Assembly (NCBI RefSeq): GCF_000227115.2
Contig: NC_016487.1
Coordinates: forward strand, 558,001-622,000
DNA from: Naumovozyma dairenensis CBS 421
Lineage: Eukaryota; Ascomycota; Saccharomycetes; Saccharomycetales; Saccharomycetaceae
DNA: 64,000 nt
Reading direction: 5' to 3'
Part shown: in pieces, positions 43,701 through 53,701 of the stretch
Position numbering within the stretch: position 1 is the stretch's first letter
How the letters are laid out: each line of letters starts with the position of its first letter
The notes under the pieces: model-generated
Databases searched by the model: none
What the model was told of the DNA's origin: nothing
Seen by the model: only the letters and a program-made list of their open reading frames with translations
Made by a program: the position numbers and the translations under genes

Positions 43701-44037
43701 CAGAAACAAACCCCTTCAATAGTGTAGTACGAATTTGAATTAAAGTTTCCTTTTCAATATGAGTGATGTTTTTAGCAATGATTAGTACTTTAGAATCAGG
43801 AGGAGCCTTCAATGCTAATTTTCTAAATAAGACAGCAGATAATGCAGCAGTCGTAGGATCTTGAGAATATGCGGCTTGTTCCGATAAGAAAACCAATAAC
43901 AATTGAATATTTTGTGCAGTAATCCAATTTTGACTCAGTGTCTTTTCAGCAGCAGCACGTATTTCATTGTTTGGCGACGAAAATCCTTGAAGGACATTCA
44001 ATAATGTAGTATTAATTTCGTTTGATAGTGCGGACAT
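40762..44037 (-). CDS. PSE1: importin-beta family karyopherin Pse1 (Kap121)
   Basis: The 1091-residue protein matches S. cerevisiae Pse1/Kap121 (1089) from end to end. It is built from HEAT repeats, such as PHPRVQYGCCNVLGQISTDF and the neighbouring armadillo-like helices, with two acidic loops (DDTDDEEEV near 345; a DEYNEDVDDDLD segment near 830). It imports ribosomal proteins, transcription factors and cell-cycle proteins through nuclear pores and binds Ran-GTP by its N-terminal half. The start is the ATG at 44035-44037 (MSALS); the extension to 44070 uses TTG. A perfect RRPE-type element lies about 240 bp upstream, consistent with co-expression with ribosome production. Confidence 0.98.
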   Translation of the reverse strand: MSALSNEINTTLLNVLQGFSSPNNEIRAAAEKTLSQNWITAQNIQLLLVFLSEQAAYSQDPTTAALSAVLFRKLALKAPPDSKVLIIAKNITHIEKETLIQIRTTLLKGFVSERPNSIRHKLSDAIAECAQEDLPEWPELLQAMVGTLKSPDPNFRESSFRILSSVPHLINNVDVNSILPIFQSGFSDPEDNVKIAAVTAFVGYFKQLPKEHWAKLGILLPSLLNSLPKFLDDGKDDALASVLESLIELVELAPKLFKDMFNEIIQFSDMVIKNTDLETQARTTALELLTVFSENAPQMCKSNPNYGQYIIMNTLLMMTEVSQDDEDAVEWREADDTDDEEEVTYDQARQALDRVSLRLGGAYLAPPLFQYIQQMLSSSQWRERYAALMALSSAAEGCEDVLKSEIPKILDLVLPLINDPHPRVQYGCCNVLGQISTDFQPVIQETSHDRILPALISKLNSNSLERVQTHAAAALVNFSEHAQDSILEPYLDSLLTSLLTLLQSNKLYVQEQALTTIAFIADAASVKFIKYYDTLMPLLLNVLKMNSGNENGILKGKCIECATLIALAVGKEKFMEHSQDLINLLILHQDSCTEDDDPVKAYLEQGWSRICRILGEDFIPLLPIVLPPLLESAKATQDVSLIEEEEAANFQQYMDWDVVQIQGKHIAIHTSLLDDKVSAMELLQVYCTVLKNHFAAYVNEIMNEIAVPSIDFYLHDGVRATGATLIPILLTSITSTVGTGNEEVLQLWNNASKKLIAGIISEPMPEITQIYHNSLSDCMMIMGKNCLSDVELDKYTQGVQTNLADIFERVSRRHNEDDEYNEDVDDDLDGYTDEDLLDEINKSISTVFKTQGERYLPYVQRLWPTIIDYLGQDEIILSLFALVAIGDLINVYGELTASLKDSFIGKVKACLLSPEPSIRQAAAYVVGVCAQSAPVVYRDDCLSSLDVLYKVVGIPDAKSTENTTATENASSAIGKILTAYGSDFPDISSYVQNWVKTLPTIEDYEAAASNYKTLQLLIENNSPTVCDSSMIPTIVDHVVQALVKRSISGTTATEVVDSTKKLLGTLPPNDAMGILQKYPSPYMETIQQWFS

Positions 44038-44273
44038 CGATTTAATGTATTGAATGCAAACAATTTCCAATACTTGGTAACGAATGCTATTTTAAGGTCC
44101 AAATAAAATCAACGTTTATAAGACAATTCGTATTGTTCCCAATCAATTAATTGTCTAGCAACCTCTGCTCCAATTAAATTTTTGGTGTTGCTGTTGATTA
44201 TTTCACATCACGTAAATCAAAATATTGCCTACCTGCTGTTTTGTTTTTCTTCAAAAACCTTTAAATTTATTTT

Positions 44274-44284
44274 TGAAAAATTTT
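44274..44284 (-). promoter_or_regulatory. PSE1: RRPE-type element upstream of PSE1
   Basis: TGAAAAATTTT (plus-strand sequence) matches the ribosomal RNA processing element bound by Stb3. It is about 240 bp from the PSE1 start. Pse1 imports ribosomal proteins, so membership in the growth regulon is sensible. The surrounding 675-bp spacer to NIP1 holds nothing else I can identify. Confidence 0.4.
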
Positions 44285-44712
44285 GCAAAAAAAAATAATC
44301 GTATCATCAAAAACGACACACTATTTACGCAGCCACTAAATAAATAAACTTGTGACATTCTCCAGTATAATAAGGAATAAAGGGAGAAAACATGATATAT
44401 ATGAGATTTTCATATAGAAGTCTCTTCTAAAGATAGTCTATATTGTAAATAGTGTTTATATTTTTACGAACTTTATTGAAATTGTATTGTATTTTTTGTT
44501 TTAAAATAAGTATTAGGTTATTAGTATACAGATATATAAGTAACCGTTATTTTTTCTTTATCTACACATGAAGGTAAACGCATCCACTACATGGTTTCCT
44601 TTGATTCTTTCTTTTTATTACTATTAGTATTATTCACGTTATGGTGCCTTAAAATTTTGTTCTTAAATTTTGTGTTGGTTTTTAAGCTATGGGAATTGAA
44701 GAAACTTTCCCT

Positions 44713-47157
44713 CTAACGATGGTTGTTTGATGGATTCAGACGCTCTTTTACAATTTTGACTTCTTTGTTCAACTTCAAGGCAACTTCTTCTAATTTTGTG
44801 ATTTCATCACCCTTTTCAATAACTAATATAGTCTTATCTTCATTAAACTTGGCGTTTATATCCAAGTTAGAAATAGTAGTATCCAAAACCATTATAATTT
44901 TATCTTCTGGCAAGTTGAATAAATCAGCCAATTTCTTAACAGAGAAGCTTGAATAAAATCTCTTGTAAGTAAAGAAATAAGTCTTTAATGATTCTACTTG
45001 AACTCTTTCAGTCAAATTTTCTAAGACAGTGTCAACATTTGGTAATAAATTCCAAGCTTTAATATCTTTCAAGTATGCAACAGATTTTTGCCAGTCACCC
45101 TTTTGCATAGCTTTAGCTGCAAATAAGATATAATCTCTTGAAGTTTCTGGTGGACCTTGGAAACTTGCCTTATCGTAATATTCTAATGCACGACGAATTG
45201 ATTTTTGAGAATATGGGATTCTTTTAACTTTAATACCTGAATAAAATGCGGTCATTTGTGGAATTTCAATCAATAATGAACATGTCATGAAGACGACATC
45301 AATTAAGTCTAAGTTTATATGCTGATGGTAGGGTAGACATTGCTTTTCACGATCATCGCCTGTAGAGGTTACTCTTTGTAAAGTTTGTTGACCAAGAATT
45401 TCTCTTAAATGGGAAGCAGATAATAATTCGTTTAGAACTTGATGACATTCTTCAATTAAACAAGCCTTGAATGCAGACAAACCTAATTGAACAACAACTC
45501 TGTTGAATAAAATTTGTAAAGATGGATCGGAAGTATTAATGTTAGCTTGTACATTAGTAGATAATAACATATCCTTAGCTTGATAGAAATCAATGTTTAA
45601 GGCATGGTAATAAATGTTATATAATGCAGCACGTTTACGGAGAGCTCCGTCAGTATTTTTGGAAAGGACTTGTGATAAAGTTGTGACCAATTTGGTAATA
45701 TATTCGTTATCAATGGTTTCTGGTTGAGCAATGAAATTAGATGAATAATGAGAAGCAGAAACTGATTTCCATGCAGATGATTCCATCTTTGTAATTAATT
45801 TTTCTGATTTATAATAAATGTGATCTAATCTCTTAATGAATGGACGTGCTAATAACTTTTCTTGTTCATCTTGAGGTAAAGTAGCCTCCAAGTATAATTG
45901 ACTTCTTAGTATCAAGTTGTAAATGGATTGTTCATCTTTCAAACGGAATAAATAATCACTAGAATGTGGATCGATGTTTAATAATGATTTTTTAAATTCT
46001 TCATCTAATCTTTCAACAAATGAAAATAAGGAACCAAGGATCTTCTTAACACCGTTGGAATCAGCAGTTGGTTCATCTTCAATGGAGTCGGTTGGGATGG
46101 CCAATTCTGAAACTTGATAAGTGGTACGGTTTTCATCTAAAATGTTCATTAGACTAATGATATCGTTGTACGATGCCTTCCATTGTTCAATTGGTTGATA
46201 TGATAAAGTAGATGAAACATCGAATCGTAATGGAATCAAAGTCAAATAAGCCATGATGGATTCAAATGGATTTTTAGCCATAACTAATAATTCTTCTAGA
46301 GTTCTCAATAAATCTTGTTGGTTAACGTTCTTTTTCCCTCTTGAATCCATGACAATACGTAATGTGGTGAAGAAACTAACTTCTGAAGTAGCAGAGGCAA
46401 TGGATGCCAGGGTAGCTGGTTTGGGAGCGCCAAACATGCCTGTATCTAAAGATGATTCCAAGTCAACGGTAGTTTCCTTTTCGAAAGCTTCTGGATCTTC
46501 TCTGAATTTATTTAATAGATCTTCATTTTCTCTAGCCACCTTTCTTGCTCTTTGCTTTATAGTATTGAATGCTCTTGCAACTGCTTTATTTTTAATTTCA
46601 TTCAAGTCAGATGAGGATACCAAATCTTCGACTTGAGCAACAACTTTTATGAACAAAGATGGAGTACCCATATTTTGTTGATGAGCTCTAACTAATAGAC
46701 GAGTAATGGTATCGAATTCGTTTAAGATGGAAACCCAATCTTCAGACATTTCAGCGGTTTCAATATTATCATAAACGGCTTGCATTTCATCCAATAATTT
46801 TTCTTTGGCAGATTTAACCACTTTCCTACCTTCATCATCACTTAAATCTTCATCTGAGGAACCAGGATAATTGGAACCTTTCAAAAACTTATTACCAGCA
46901 CCTCCAGAGGGACCAGCTTTTCTAAACTCAGATTTTTTAAACCAATCTGGACCATATGGTTTGCCTTCAGAATCATCAGTTTCATAATCTGATTCTTGAG
47001 CTGCTTCTTCAGATTCATTGAAGAAGGAATCATCGGATTCTTCACCGGAGGAGGATCCTAGTAATAGTTCTTCCTCAGATGAGGAGGATAATAAATCTTC
47101 TTCTTCAGATGACGTTCCTGATTCATATTCATAGTTGGATGCGAAAAAACGAGACAT
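44713..47157 (-). CDS. NIP1: translation initiation factor eIF3 subunit c, Nip1
   Basis: The 814-residue protein matches S. cerevisiae Nip1 (812). The N-terminal 120 residues are highly acidic with SSSEEE-type CK2-like stretches. In the family this tail binds eIF1 and eIF5 and helps select the start codon. After a helical middle part, a PCI domain occupies about residues 590-770 and includes [20 protein letters not shown]. Nip1 is a core scaffold of eIF3 on the 40S ribosomal subunit. The gene is in the same direction as PSE1 and the SPOUT methyltransferase gene, as in S. cerevisiae YMR308C-YMR310C. Confidence 0.98.
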   Translation of the reverse strand: MSRFFASNYEYESGTSSEEEDLLSSSSEEELLLGSSSGEESDDSFFNESEEAAQESDYETDDSEGKPYGPDWFKKSEFRKAGPSGGAGNKFLKGSNYPGSSDEDLSDDEGRKVVKSAKEKLLDEMQAVYDNIETAEMSEDWVSILNEFDTITRLLVRAHQQNMGTPSLFIKVVAQVEDLVSSSDLNEIKNKAVARAFNTIKQRARKVARENEDLLNKFREDPEAFEKETTVDLESSLDTGMFGAPKPATLASIASATSEVSFFTTLRIVMDSRGKKNVNQQDLLRTLEELLVMAKNPFESIMAYLTLIPLRFDVSSTLSYQPIEQWKASYNDIISLMNILDENRTTYQVSELAIPTDSIEDEPTADSNGVKKILGSLFSFVERLDEEFKKSLLNIDPHSSDYLFRLKDEQSIYNLILRSQLYLEATLPQDEQEKLLARPFIKRLDHIYYKSEKLITKMESSAWKSVSASHYSSNFIAQPETIDNEYITKLVTTLSQVLSKNTDGALRKRAALYNIYYHALNIDFYQAKDMLLSTNVQANINTSDPSLQILFNRVVVQLGLSAFKACLIEECHQVLNELLSASHLREILGQQTLQRVTSTGDDREKQCLPYHQHINLDLIDVVFMTCSLLIEIPQMTAFYSGIKVKRIPYSQKSIRRALEYYDKASFQGPPETSRDYILFAAKAMQKGDWQKSVAYLKDIKAWNLLPNVDTVLENLTERVQVESLKTYFFTYKRFYSSFSVKKLADLFNLPEDKIIMVLDTTISNLDINAKFNEDKTILVIEKGDEITKLEEVALKLNKEVKIVKERLNPSNNHR

Positions 47158-47658
47158 GTTGTGTATTGGGCAATGAGCTTTTTATTTCTTCTTCGTGTTG
47201 CTGCTATTGTTCAATAAATCCTATTTTTCGGTGGAAGATGGCAATGCTCTAATATATGAAAAGGTGACTTTCTTCTAAGAATTCCAATTCTTAATTTGTA
47301 TAGTGTTAATACGCACAGATTCAGAGTATCCTTAACCTTTCTCCCTCTCTACCTTAGATGTCTGTGTATCTTTCTCTGGTCCATCCATTACTCTGTCTCT
47401 CTCTGTATTTCTCACTACTAAGAAAACTTGAAATTTTCAACGTGAAAAAAAATTTTCGTGAAAATTTGGAATTTTTCAAAATAGAAAAAATGGTGGAATA
47501 TCATTTCAAACGGTGTGACGCAGTAAAGTGACAGTAAATCACTTCAATGAATTATTATTATTATACATGTTTACTTTATCACATACAATCACAAATATAT
47601 TTATATGTTTATGTAAGCCTGATTTTTATTGAGAGAAAGATAGACAGAGAAAGCGCGT
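47158..47658. other. NIP1: NIP1 upstream region
   Basis: The 0.5-kb spacer includes AAAATTTTC-rich sequence near 47433-47480, resembling degenerate RRPE elements, which would fit a translation factor gene. CT-rich tracts lie near 47340-47410. No gene was seen. Confidence 0.4.
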
Positions 47659-48846
47659 CTATATAAGCGCCTGTATGGAAGACAATGAAATCATACATGC
47701 ATCCTGTATTGGAACATTCCCTTGAGGTACCATTCCTGGTAATTCAAATTGTCCATCGAAGAAATCTTGCGCACCTTCACAACCTTCAAATTGATCCTTT
47801 GACGCGTTGAAACTTTGTTTAATATGATCCCACTTACCATAAACCATTAACAAGTTTGCAGCATCGACTTTCTTAGTGGCGTCTTCCGTAGCGGACCCTG
47901 TAATGATTTTAGAAATTGTTGGTATTTTAGAATCAATTTTCATGTATTTCTTTAATGATTCATTATAATAATAATCACCACTATTGATCCACACAGATTG
48001 TGAATATCCATTACGGAAGGCACAGTGAGTGAAAATATCACCAAATGATTTAGCAATTCTAACATGATAGCCATATGAAGCTTGAGCTCCCACGAAATCT
48101 CCGTACGCTTCTTCTGGTGAAACAACTCTTTTCTCTATAGTATCCACGGTGACTCTGACGTTGATTGGTACCAATTGAGATTTTAATTCTAAATTGATAT
48201 CTTTACCTATATTAATGAATTTAGTTTGTTTGAATTCTTTCTTATTTGATGTGGAGATTTTCCCTGGTTTTGTCATTCTAATTGCAAGTCCTTCTCTATA
48301 ACGATGATTGTCATTTCCTTCTCCATGGTCTAGATATCTCATAAATGGTAAGGCAGATAATCTTGGTAATTTAGAAGCTTCGTGGAAATATTGTCTATAT
48401 TGTTTCTTGAACACTGAATTTACTAGATATGGCGGTGTGACAAAATATTGTAATAATGACGCAATTAACATGGAATCAGATAATTTGGTGGTGCTTTTTT
48501 TCTTTGTCTTCAGTTGTGTATCATCAGTGTTAGGTGGTGAAGTAAGATCCAGGATGATAATTTCACCTGCATTGAAAAATGTAGCAGCTTTAGCAATTTG
48601 GTAAATGGTGTAGGTTATTTGTTCCAAATTGGTACAATTTGAAATGACACTTGTTGGTATACATAGAGAGTAATTTAAAGTCTTGGATAATACCTTGATT
48701 GTCTTCTTTACGTTATTCTTTTTAGCTTTAATTGCCTGTCCTTGTCCTTGTTTACCATGCTTGGTTTTCTTCTTTAACGGTTTGTTTGTAGAGGATGTTG
48801 ATATATCACCTTGATTTTCAACTGAAGTTTTTCTTTTAGGAGGCAT
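47659..48846 (-). CDS. putative SPOUT-family RNA methyltransferase (YMR310C/YGR283C family)
   Basis: The 395-residue protein belongs to the alpha/beta-knot methyltransferase family of S. cerevisiae YMR310C and YGR283C and human SPOUT1 (C9orf114). A Lys-rich nucleolar-type N terminus (residues 1-45) precedes the knot domain. Recognisable segments are LLQYFVTPPYLVNSVFK, LPRLSALPFMRYL and the C-terminal FEGCEGAQDFFDGQFELPG. Position between NIP1 and GLC8 matches YMR310C. The two yeast genes are whole-genome-duplication twins, so name assignment rests on position. It is longer than the S. cerevisiae pair (317 and 341) mainly at the N terminus and in loops. PAC and RRPE motifs upstream point to ribosome biogenesis. 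Confidence 0.88.
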   Translation of the reverse strand: MPPKRKTSVENQGDISTSSTNKPLKKKTKHGKQGQGQAIKAKKNNVKKTIKVLSKTLNYSLCIPTSVISNCTNLEQITYTIYQIAKAATFFNAGEIIILDLTSPPNTDDTQLKTKKKSTTKLSDSMLIASLLQYFVTPPYLVNSVFKKQYRQYFHEASKLPRLSALPFMRYLDHGEGNDNHRYREGLAIRMTKPGKISTSNKKEFKQTKFINIGKDINLELKSQLVPINVRVTVDTIEKRVVSPEEAYGDFVGAQASYGYHVRIAKSFGDIFTHCAFRNGYSQSVWINSGDYYYNESLKKYMKIDSKIPTISKIITGSATEDATKKVDAANLLMVYGKWDHIKQSFNASKDQFEGCEGAQDFFDGQFELPGMVPQGNVPIQDACMISLSSIQALI

Positions 48847-48957
48847 AATTAATTGATATTATTTTTTAAAAACTGGGAAAGATTTTCACTTTTTTGATGC
48901 AATGCAATCAACGTTTCGTTCTTGTTTATTGCATGTCTTTCTTCTTCTAGTGAAAAT

Positions 48958-49015
48958 GCGATGAGCCTACTTTGTAAGTTTCGAGATTTGAATTTCCACT
49001 AACAAAAAATTTTCA
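48958..49015 (-). promoter_or_regulatory. PAC and RRPE elements of the ribosome-biogenesis regulon
   Basis: GCGATGAG at 48958-48965 is a PAC element core, and AAAAAATTTTCA at 49004-49015 is the reverse complement of an RRPE-like TGAAAATTTTTT. They stand 112-169 bp upstream of the methyltransferase ATG, the usual place and pairing for ribosome-biogenesis genes in yeast. This supports a role in rRNA or ribosome maturation. Confidence 0.65.
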
Positions 49016-49800
49016 ACTATTTTTCGCCGTTTTGGAAATTCCCCACGACACACAATATTATCTACCACATAGTGGTCTTCATTTAAGCCAAGTAGTCAAT
49101 TGTGTAGTCTGATGAACAGTTTAAGCAGTAGACTGAATTCAGTATGACTTTATAACTGTCTATATAGTGGCTCGCATATATAGACATATTATCCATCATA
49201 TATAATCTTTGATCCCTCCATCTTTATACTATGTACTTGGAAAAAAAGTAAAGGTCATCGGTTCTATTGATTATGTTGGCGGCAGCCTTATCAAACGATC
49301 TTATTACGTAACCAAACCATTTTATTCCATATATACGTGTATTATACAAGTATCATTGAGATAGTGAGCGATTTGAGCATCTGTGTGGTTATTGCAAAGG
49401 GTTAAGACTTTCTACATAAAAATATGTAGGTAATACCAGCGTCTTGGAAGCATAACATTACCTCTCTTTTAATGTGTTCAAAGTTATTAATGTATAATAC
49501 GCCGTTCAGTATAATTGTTAAACTGATCTGATCTTTCAAAAAGTTTTCAACACAAAACATAAGATTGATATAGTCAACTAATATTATAACTTTCATCTGA
49601 AAGAATTATCATTATTAATAGTATATGTATATATATAGAGAATGAGAGAAAATGAAAAGGAAAAGGTAAAAGGAAAATATATATATATATAATGCGGAAC
49701 CATTTTTACTAAATCATTGGTTAAATTTTTTCAAGTTGACATTTTAATTTTCTAATTTTTTTGTTTTTATGTTAGTTTCATTATTTCATAGTTGTTCTTC
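49016..49800. other. intergenic region between methyltransferase and GLC8 genes
   Basis: No gene was recognised. TA repeats occur near 49624-49640 and 49676-49692. A 64-codon minus-strand frame (49402-49596) has no family resemblance. Confidence 0.5.
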
Positions 49801-50571
49801 TTACTCTTGGTCATCGAGTTCTTCACCATCATCATCATCATCATCATTGTCGTTAAAAGCATTATCATGTTCATGCAGTTTTCCACTCTTAAACACTTCT
49901 TTCAAATTATAATGTTTTTTCCTCATTTCTTCGAATCGTCTATGTTTAGCTTCCTTTTCTGCAGCTTCGTCGTCATCATCGTTCACATTTTCATCATTTT
50001 GATTCCCATCATCATCTTGTTTCATTGAGACATGTTCTTCTTCAATTCTATCATCTCCATCAAATTGACCCCCCGTTTGATCGATTTTAAATTCCGGTTC
50101 ACCCAACGAGAAATCATTAAAATCATCATCATCACCAGGGTTTATATTTGTTATCCCATTTCCATTAAATGCCTTATCATCAGCCAAATCATCTTCATCA
50201 ACTCTATAATATTCCCCCGCGGGGTCCACAGCACCTTGATAGGGAGTCTTTGGTTCATCGATATGAATATCTTGGAATTGTTGTTTCGTAATTTCATTCT
50301 CATTCAAATTTTTCTGGTTCCATTGTAATCTTTCATCCTGTTCGTGTTTCAAAGAGATAGTATCTTTTGGTGTGAATTGACTGATATGTTGTTGTTGCTG
50401 AAGTAGTACTGCTTCTGCCTTTTGTTGCTGTTGTTTATATGCTTGAGAATCTTTGGCTAGACGGGCATTTAGTTGGGTATTTTTCAGGACTTGTTTCCTG
50501 AATTCAGTTATTGAAGGATCGTCTTTGTTTAATTGTTCCTTTGGTAAAGGGTTCTTTAATATACCACCCAT
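49801..50571 (-). CDS. GLC8: protein phosphatase 1 modulator Glc8 (inhibitor-2 homologue)
   Basis: The 256-residue, mostly disordered protein is the yeast counterpart of inhibitor-2 and modulates the PP1 catalytic subunit Glc7. Conserved motifs in order are the N-terminal GGILKNP, DTISLKHEQDERLQWNQKNL, DIHIDEPKTPYQG with the regulatory phosphorylation threonine (Pho85 site in the family), SLGEPEF, and FEEMRKKHYNLKE near the C terminus. The tail is Asp-rich. It is slightly longer than S. cerevisiae Glc8 (229), mainly through a Gln-rich stretch near residue 45-60 and the acidic tail. Position matches YMR311C. Confidence 0.95.
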   Translation of the reverse strand: MGGILKNPLPKEQLNKDDPSITEFRKQVLKNTQLNARLAKDSQAYKQQQQKAEAVLLQQQQHISQFTPKDTISLKHEQDERLQWNQKNLNENEITKQQFQDIHIDEPKTPYQGAVDPAGEYYRVDEDDLADDKAFNGNGITNINPGDDDDFNDFSLGEPEFKIDQTGGQFDGDDRIEEEHVSMKQDDDGNQNDENVNDDDDEAAEKEAKHRRFEEMRKKHYNLKEVFKSGKLHEHDNAFNDNDDDDDDGEELDDQE

Positions 50572-51006
50572 TATTGACGTAAAACCGTGTGTGTCTCTCT
50601 CTCTTTGCTTCCGTAGTTTTCTTTCTACGTTGCTTTAATGCTCAGTTGATTGTTATACCAGTAAGTATTTCGTATAATATCTGGTCTAGTCTAGTCTAGT
50701 TTAGTCCTGTCTAATCTTGTTCGTGTCGTATGAACTAACTCTCATTAAACTTATACTCCCTTTCTCTTTCTCTATCTCTATAAGTATTAAGCACGCAGTA
50801 CGTAAAGAAATTCCTTTGTTGGGTATCCCCCGCAAGAAAATAGTGGCCTACTGTCCGGGGGATTTCCAACTCATTATGAAATGGAAAGCGACACAATATA
50901 TAAAAACTGAGTGACAGCAAATTTATAAATACGCAAGTTAATAAATATAGATATAGATATAGGGTAGGTATAAAGGTAGATTTAGAACGTGCATGAGCGA
51001 CACAAC
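50572..51006. other. GLC8 upstream / ERV29 downstream region
   Basis: A spacer with a CTAGT-type short repeat near 50680-50702 and a CT-rich tract near 50756-50778. No gene was seen. Confidence 0.5.
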
Positions 51007-51996
51007 TTAATATATCTTCTTCTTTTCATCCACAGAGATTTCACCCGCTCCAGTGTTAATAACCAAAAGTAGCCCTCCAATAATACTTAAATTTTGATAA
51101 AATTCATATTTCAAGAAATCCTTCTTCGTAGAATCATAAAACCAATAATTATTCAAAGTAACATTGTAAAAAGTTAAAATCAACCCCAACATAATCGAGG
51201 CAAATTTAATCCTAAACCCAATAGCAAAGCATACAGTGAAAACAATAGTGAAAATCACAGTAACCCAAGACTTACTAAAAGTGAACCCAACAAACATTAA
51301 AACAATCAATATCCTCCCTACTAACAATAAGAAACTCTTATTCTTATCCACTTTATCCTCTAATTCAGGTAACATCCCAAACGTCATCTTTTTTGAGACC
51401 ATAGAATCACTAAACGCAATCAACAACCCACCAATAACACTAATGTTCCTCAAAAGGAACGCAGATCCTGATACCAACCCGTATACTACCCCTTGCAATA
51501 CGATACAACTAATCAAGAGACCCGTAGCGATTACGGTATGTTTCCTTGCGATCAATAACGTGGACCCTAAAGGCATAGCGATGATGATGAACAATAAGAA
51601 CATGAGGACGAAAACGTAGGGGATCCCCTTCCATTTGTTTAGATAGAAAACTTGATCAGACCATTGGGTCAAGATACGAAGGGAATCCTCGTAGAATGTG
51701 GCGACGATGAAGAAACGGGAGATGGTGGGGATGTATGGTTCAATGCGTTGTAAGAGTGGGTGTGTCGTTAAGGATTCAATTCTGTCTGTGAATGCCAAGA
51801 AAGAGTTAAAATGATGTTTTAGTTGAATAGTAAATGGTTCTCCCTGTTGAATTGGACGTGATGGTCTGTTTGCAGCATAACTGTAGGATGATGGTGGGTA
51901 TTGTTGTGCTTGTTGCTGTTGCTGTGGGAATGGTTGTCTAGCGAACCTTGGGTCTTGCTGGTTGAAATCGTTTTGAATAGGACCTCTGTATGACAT
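51007..51996 (-). CDS. ERV29: ER cargo receptor Erv29 (SURF4 family)
   Basis: This 329-residue multi-spanning protein packages soluble cargo such as glycosylated pro-alpha-factor and carboxypeptidase Y into COPII vesicles. The Gln/Pro-rich cytosolic N terminus starts MSYRGPI as in S. cerevisiae. It is followed by YIPTISRFFIVATFYEDS, about seven hydrophobic segments, TLNNYWFYDSTKKDFLKYEF and a C-terminal KKIY, a dilysine-type retrieval signal. In S. cerevisiae ERV29 is YGR284C, next to YGR283C, not beside GLC8. Finding it here between GLC8 and ELP6 shows differential retention of the duplicated region. Confidence 0.97.
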   Translation of the reverse strand: MSYRGPIQNDFNQQDPRFARQPFPQQQQQAQQYPPSSYSYAANRPSRPIQQGEPFTIQLKHHFNSFLAFTDRIESLTTHPLLQRIEPYIPTISRFFIVATFYEDSLRILTQWSDQVFYLNKWKGIPYVFVLMFLLFIIIAMPLGSTLLIARKHTVIATGLLISCIVLQGVVYGLVSGSAFLLRNISVIGGLLIAFSDSMVSKKMTFGMLPELEDKVDKNKSFLLLVGRILIVLMFVGFTFSKSWVTVIFTIVFTVCFAIGFRIKFASIMLGLILTFYNVTLNNYWFYDSTKKDFLKYEFYQNLSIIGGLLLVINTGAGEISVDEKKKIY

Positions 51997-52796
51997 GACG
52001 TAAGGAGCGGTGAAAAGCTAGCGTCAACTGAGCTTAATCTATGGATGGTTGCCTTCTATTCTCTCTCTATTTTTTGTGTTTTTCTTGTCCTGAATTGTTG
52101 ACTTACTTGCGTATCCTCTTCTATTAAATATGTTTACGTACTTGTTTAGTTTTTTGCCCTTTTTTTAAACGAAAATGAAAGGAGAAATTCAAAAAGCTGC
52201 TGGGAAGATTCGAAGGGAAGAGGAGGGGAGACAGTACAGAATGTATATATGATATATTTAAAGTTTAATGAATGCAACCTTGATACAAGACGTGTGTGAC
52301 GTATGGTTTGAGTCTATGTACTATGTTGATTTTTCTAGCTATGGAAGAGATGACTCACTAGCTTCTTAAACGTACATAAATGGGTACTGGACGGTGCAAT
52401 TTTATAAGCGCAACTATCCAGAAAGAGAAGGTTATCTTTATTCTTTTTTCCTCTTCAGTAATGATGAACACGATACCCCATAGTTTATTTATTTACATAC
52501 TAGGCATAAATTAGTGGATGGATGTGTCATATGTATATTCAATCCGATTATGTAGTACTTTGTGCTATGTATGTATTTTTCATATACGTAGGCGCCGAAG
52601 CTCATCTCATCTCATGTCATACTGAAAAATTTATGACAGTTTATAATCTTAGTAAGCCCTTTTTTAATCTACCTCTGTACATACACAGATTACAAACGAA
52701 TAACGTATTTCTTTTGAGCTCATCGGAATCACCCTGACTTATTTCCTAGTGCTACCAAGCATAGATCAATAAACCAACTCTAGCAAGGCTTTCAAC
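51997..52796. promoter_or_regulatory. divergent promoter ERV29/ELP6
   Basis: This is 800 bp between divergent starts. A perfect Gcn4-type TGACTCA is at 52352-52358. No gene was recognised; a 71-codon frame at 52522-52737 overlaps nothing but shows no family features. Confidence 0.4.
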
Positions 52797-53615
52797 ATGT
52801 CCGCTGTTCAAAAGCAAGATTTAACCATCTTCAGCGATCAATCAATAATCCCAAAGAATTTATGCTCAAATGAAAGTCATAACGTTATGCTATTGACCTC
52901 AACAGCTGCTACTCAACCATTATGGTTGATAAACACTCTAGTGGAATCATCCATCTATGGTCATTCTTATTCATTAAACTCATCCGCATCCTCCACCAAC
53001 ACAATAAATCATAACAAACCAATAAATCCAACCTCTTCATTAACCATAGCATCATTTGCTCATAATAAATCATTCTACAAGAGTTCATTCGATAGATTGA
53101 AAATTAATTCAAACTCATATAAAATCTTGGACTTCTTAACAGATTTTACAATGAATGAAACATTAGGTAAACCTAAAGCTAAAATTTTTGAAAATCTTTT
53201 AAAATTATTCCCCAATGATACCACATCAACTATAATATTAGAACAACCAGAAATCTTATTCTCTTTAATGGGTGATCACTTGTCTGCAAATGAACTTATT
53301 GAATCCTTTTTAAAACCATTGATTAAAAAGTGTGGTCTTCTTATCATCGTGACTTCCGTTGAATTATACAAACTAGATTATTCAATGACTAAAGATGTTA
53401 CAGAATTAATTCGATTCATCTCATTCTGTTTCCATGTCAGTCTAACTGTCTTGAGTTTACAACCTTTACAAACTGGGAGAGCTAAAGATATTACTGGTTC
53501 TTTGAAGATTACAAGAGGTGGTGCCACATTAGATCATTTGAGTGGGAAGATTCATGTCATTGAAAATGAATATTTATATTTGAATGAAAAGGACTCTACG
53601 AAGCTTTTCTATTAG
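52797..53615 (+). CDS. ELP6: Elongator subunit Elp6
   Basis: The 272-residue protein matches S. cerevisiae Elp6 (273). Elp4, Elp5 and Elp6 have RecA-like folds and form a hexameric ring that binds tRNA and supports Elongator-dependent modification of wobble uridines. The conserved N terminus VQKQDLTIFSDQS, the central TIILEQPEIL strand and the C-terminal ENEYLYLNEKDSTKLFY are clear. As in the family there is no canonical P-loop. It converges with TGL3, with only 86 bp between stops, as at YMR312W-YMR313C. TAD3, in this same window, also encodes a wobble-position tRNA modifier. Confidence 0.95.
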   Translation: MSAVQKQDLTIFSDQSIIPKNLCSNESHNVMLLTSTAATQPLWLINTLVESSIYGHSYSLNSSASSTNTINHNKPINPTSSLTIASFAHNKSFYKSSFDRLKINSNSYKILDFLTDFTMNETLGKPKAKIFENLLKLFPNDTTSTIILEQPEILFSLMGDHLSANELIESFLKPLIKKCGLLIIVTSVELYKLDYSMTKDVTELIRFISFCFHVSLTVLSLQPLQTGRAKDITGSLKITRGGATLDHLSGKIHVIENEYLYLNEKDSTKLFY

Positions 53616-53701
53616 ATTATATATATATATATATACTTTCGTTCCCTCTTTTCTTGAAAAATGTATAATAATTACATAAAACCAAACAAACGTTATACCA
53701 T

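Noticed and set aside
46253..46636. 127-codon plus-strand frame inside NIP1
   Set aside because: It is antisense to a fully conserved gene and has no similarity of its own.
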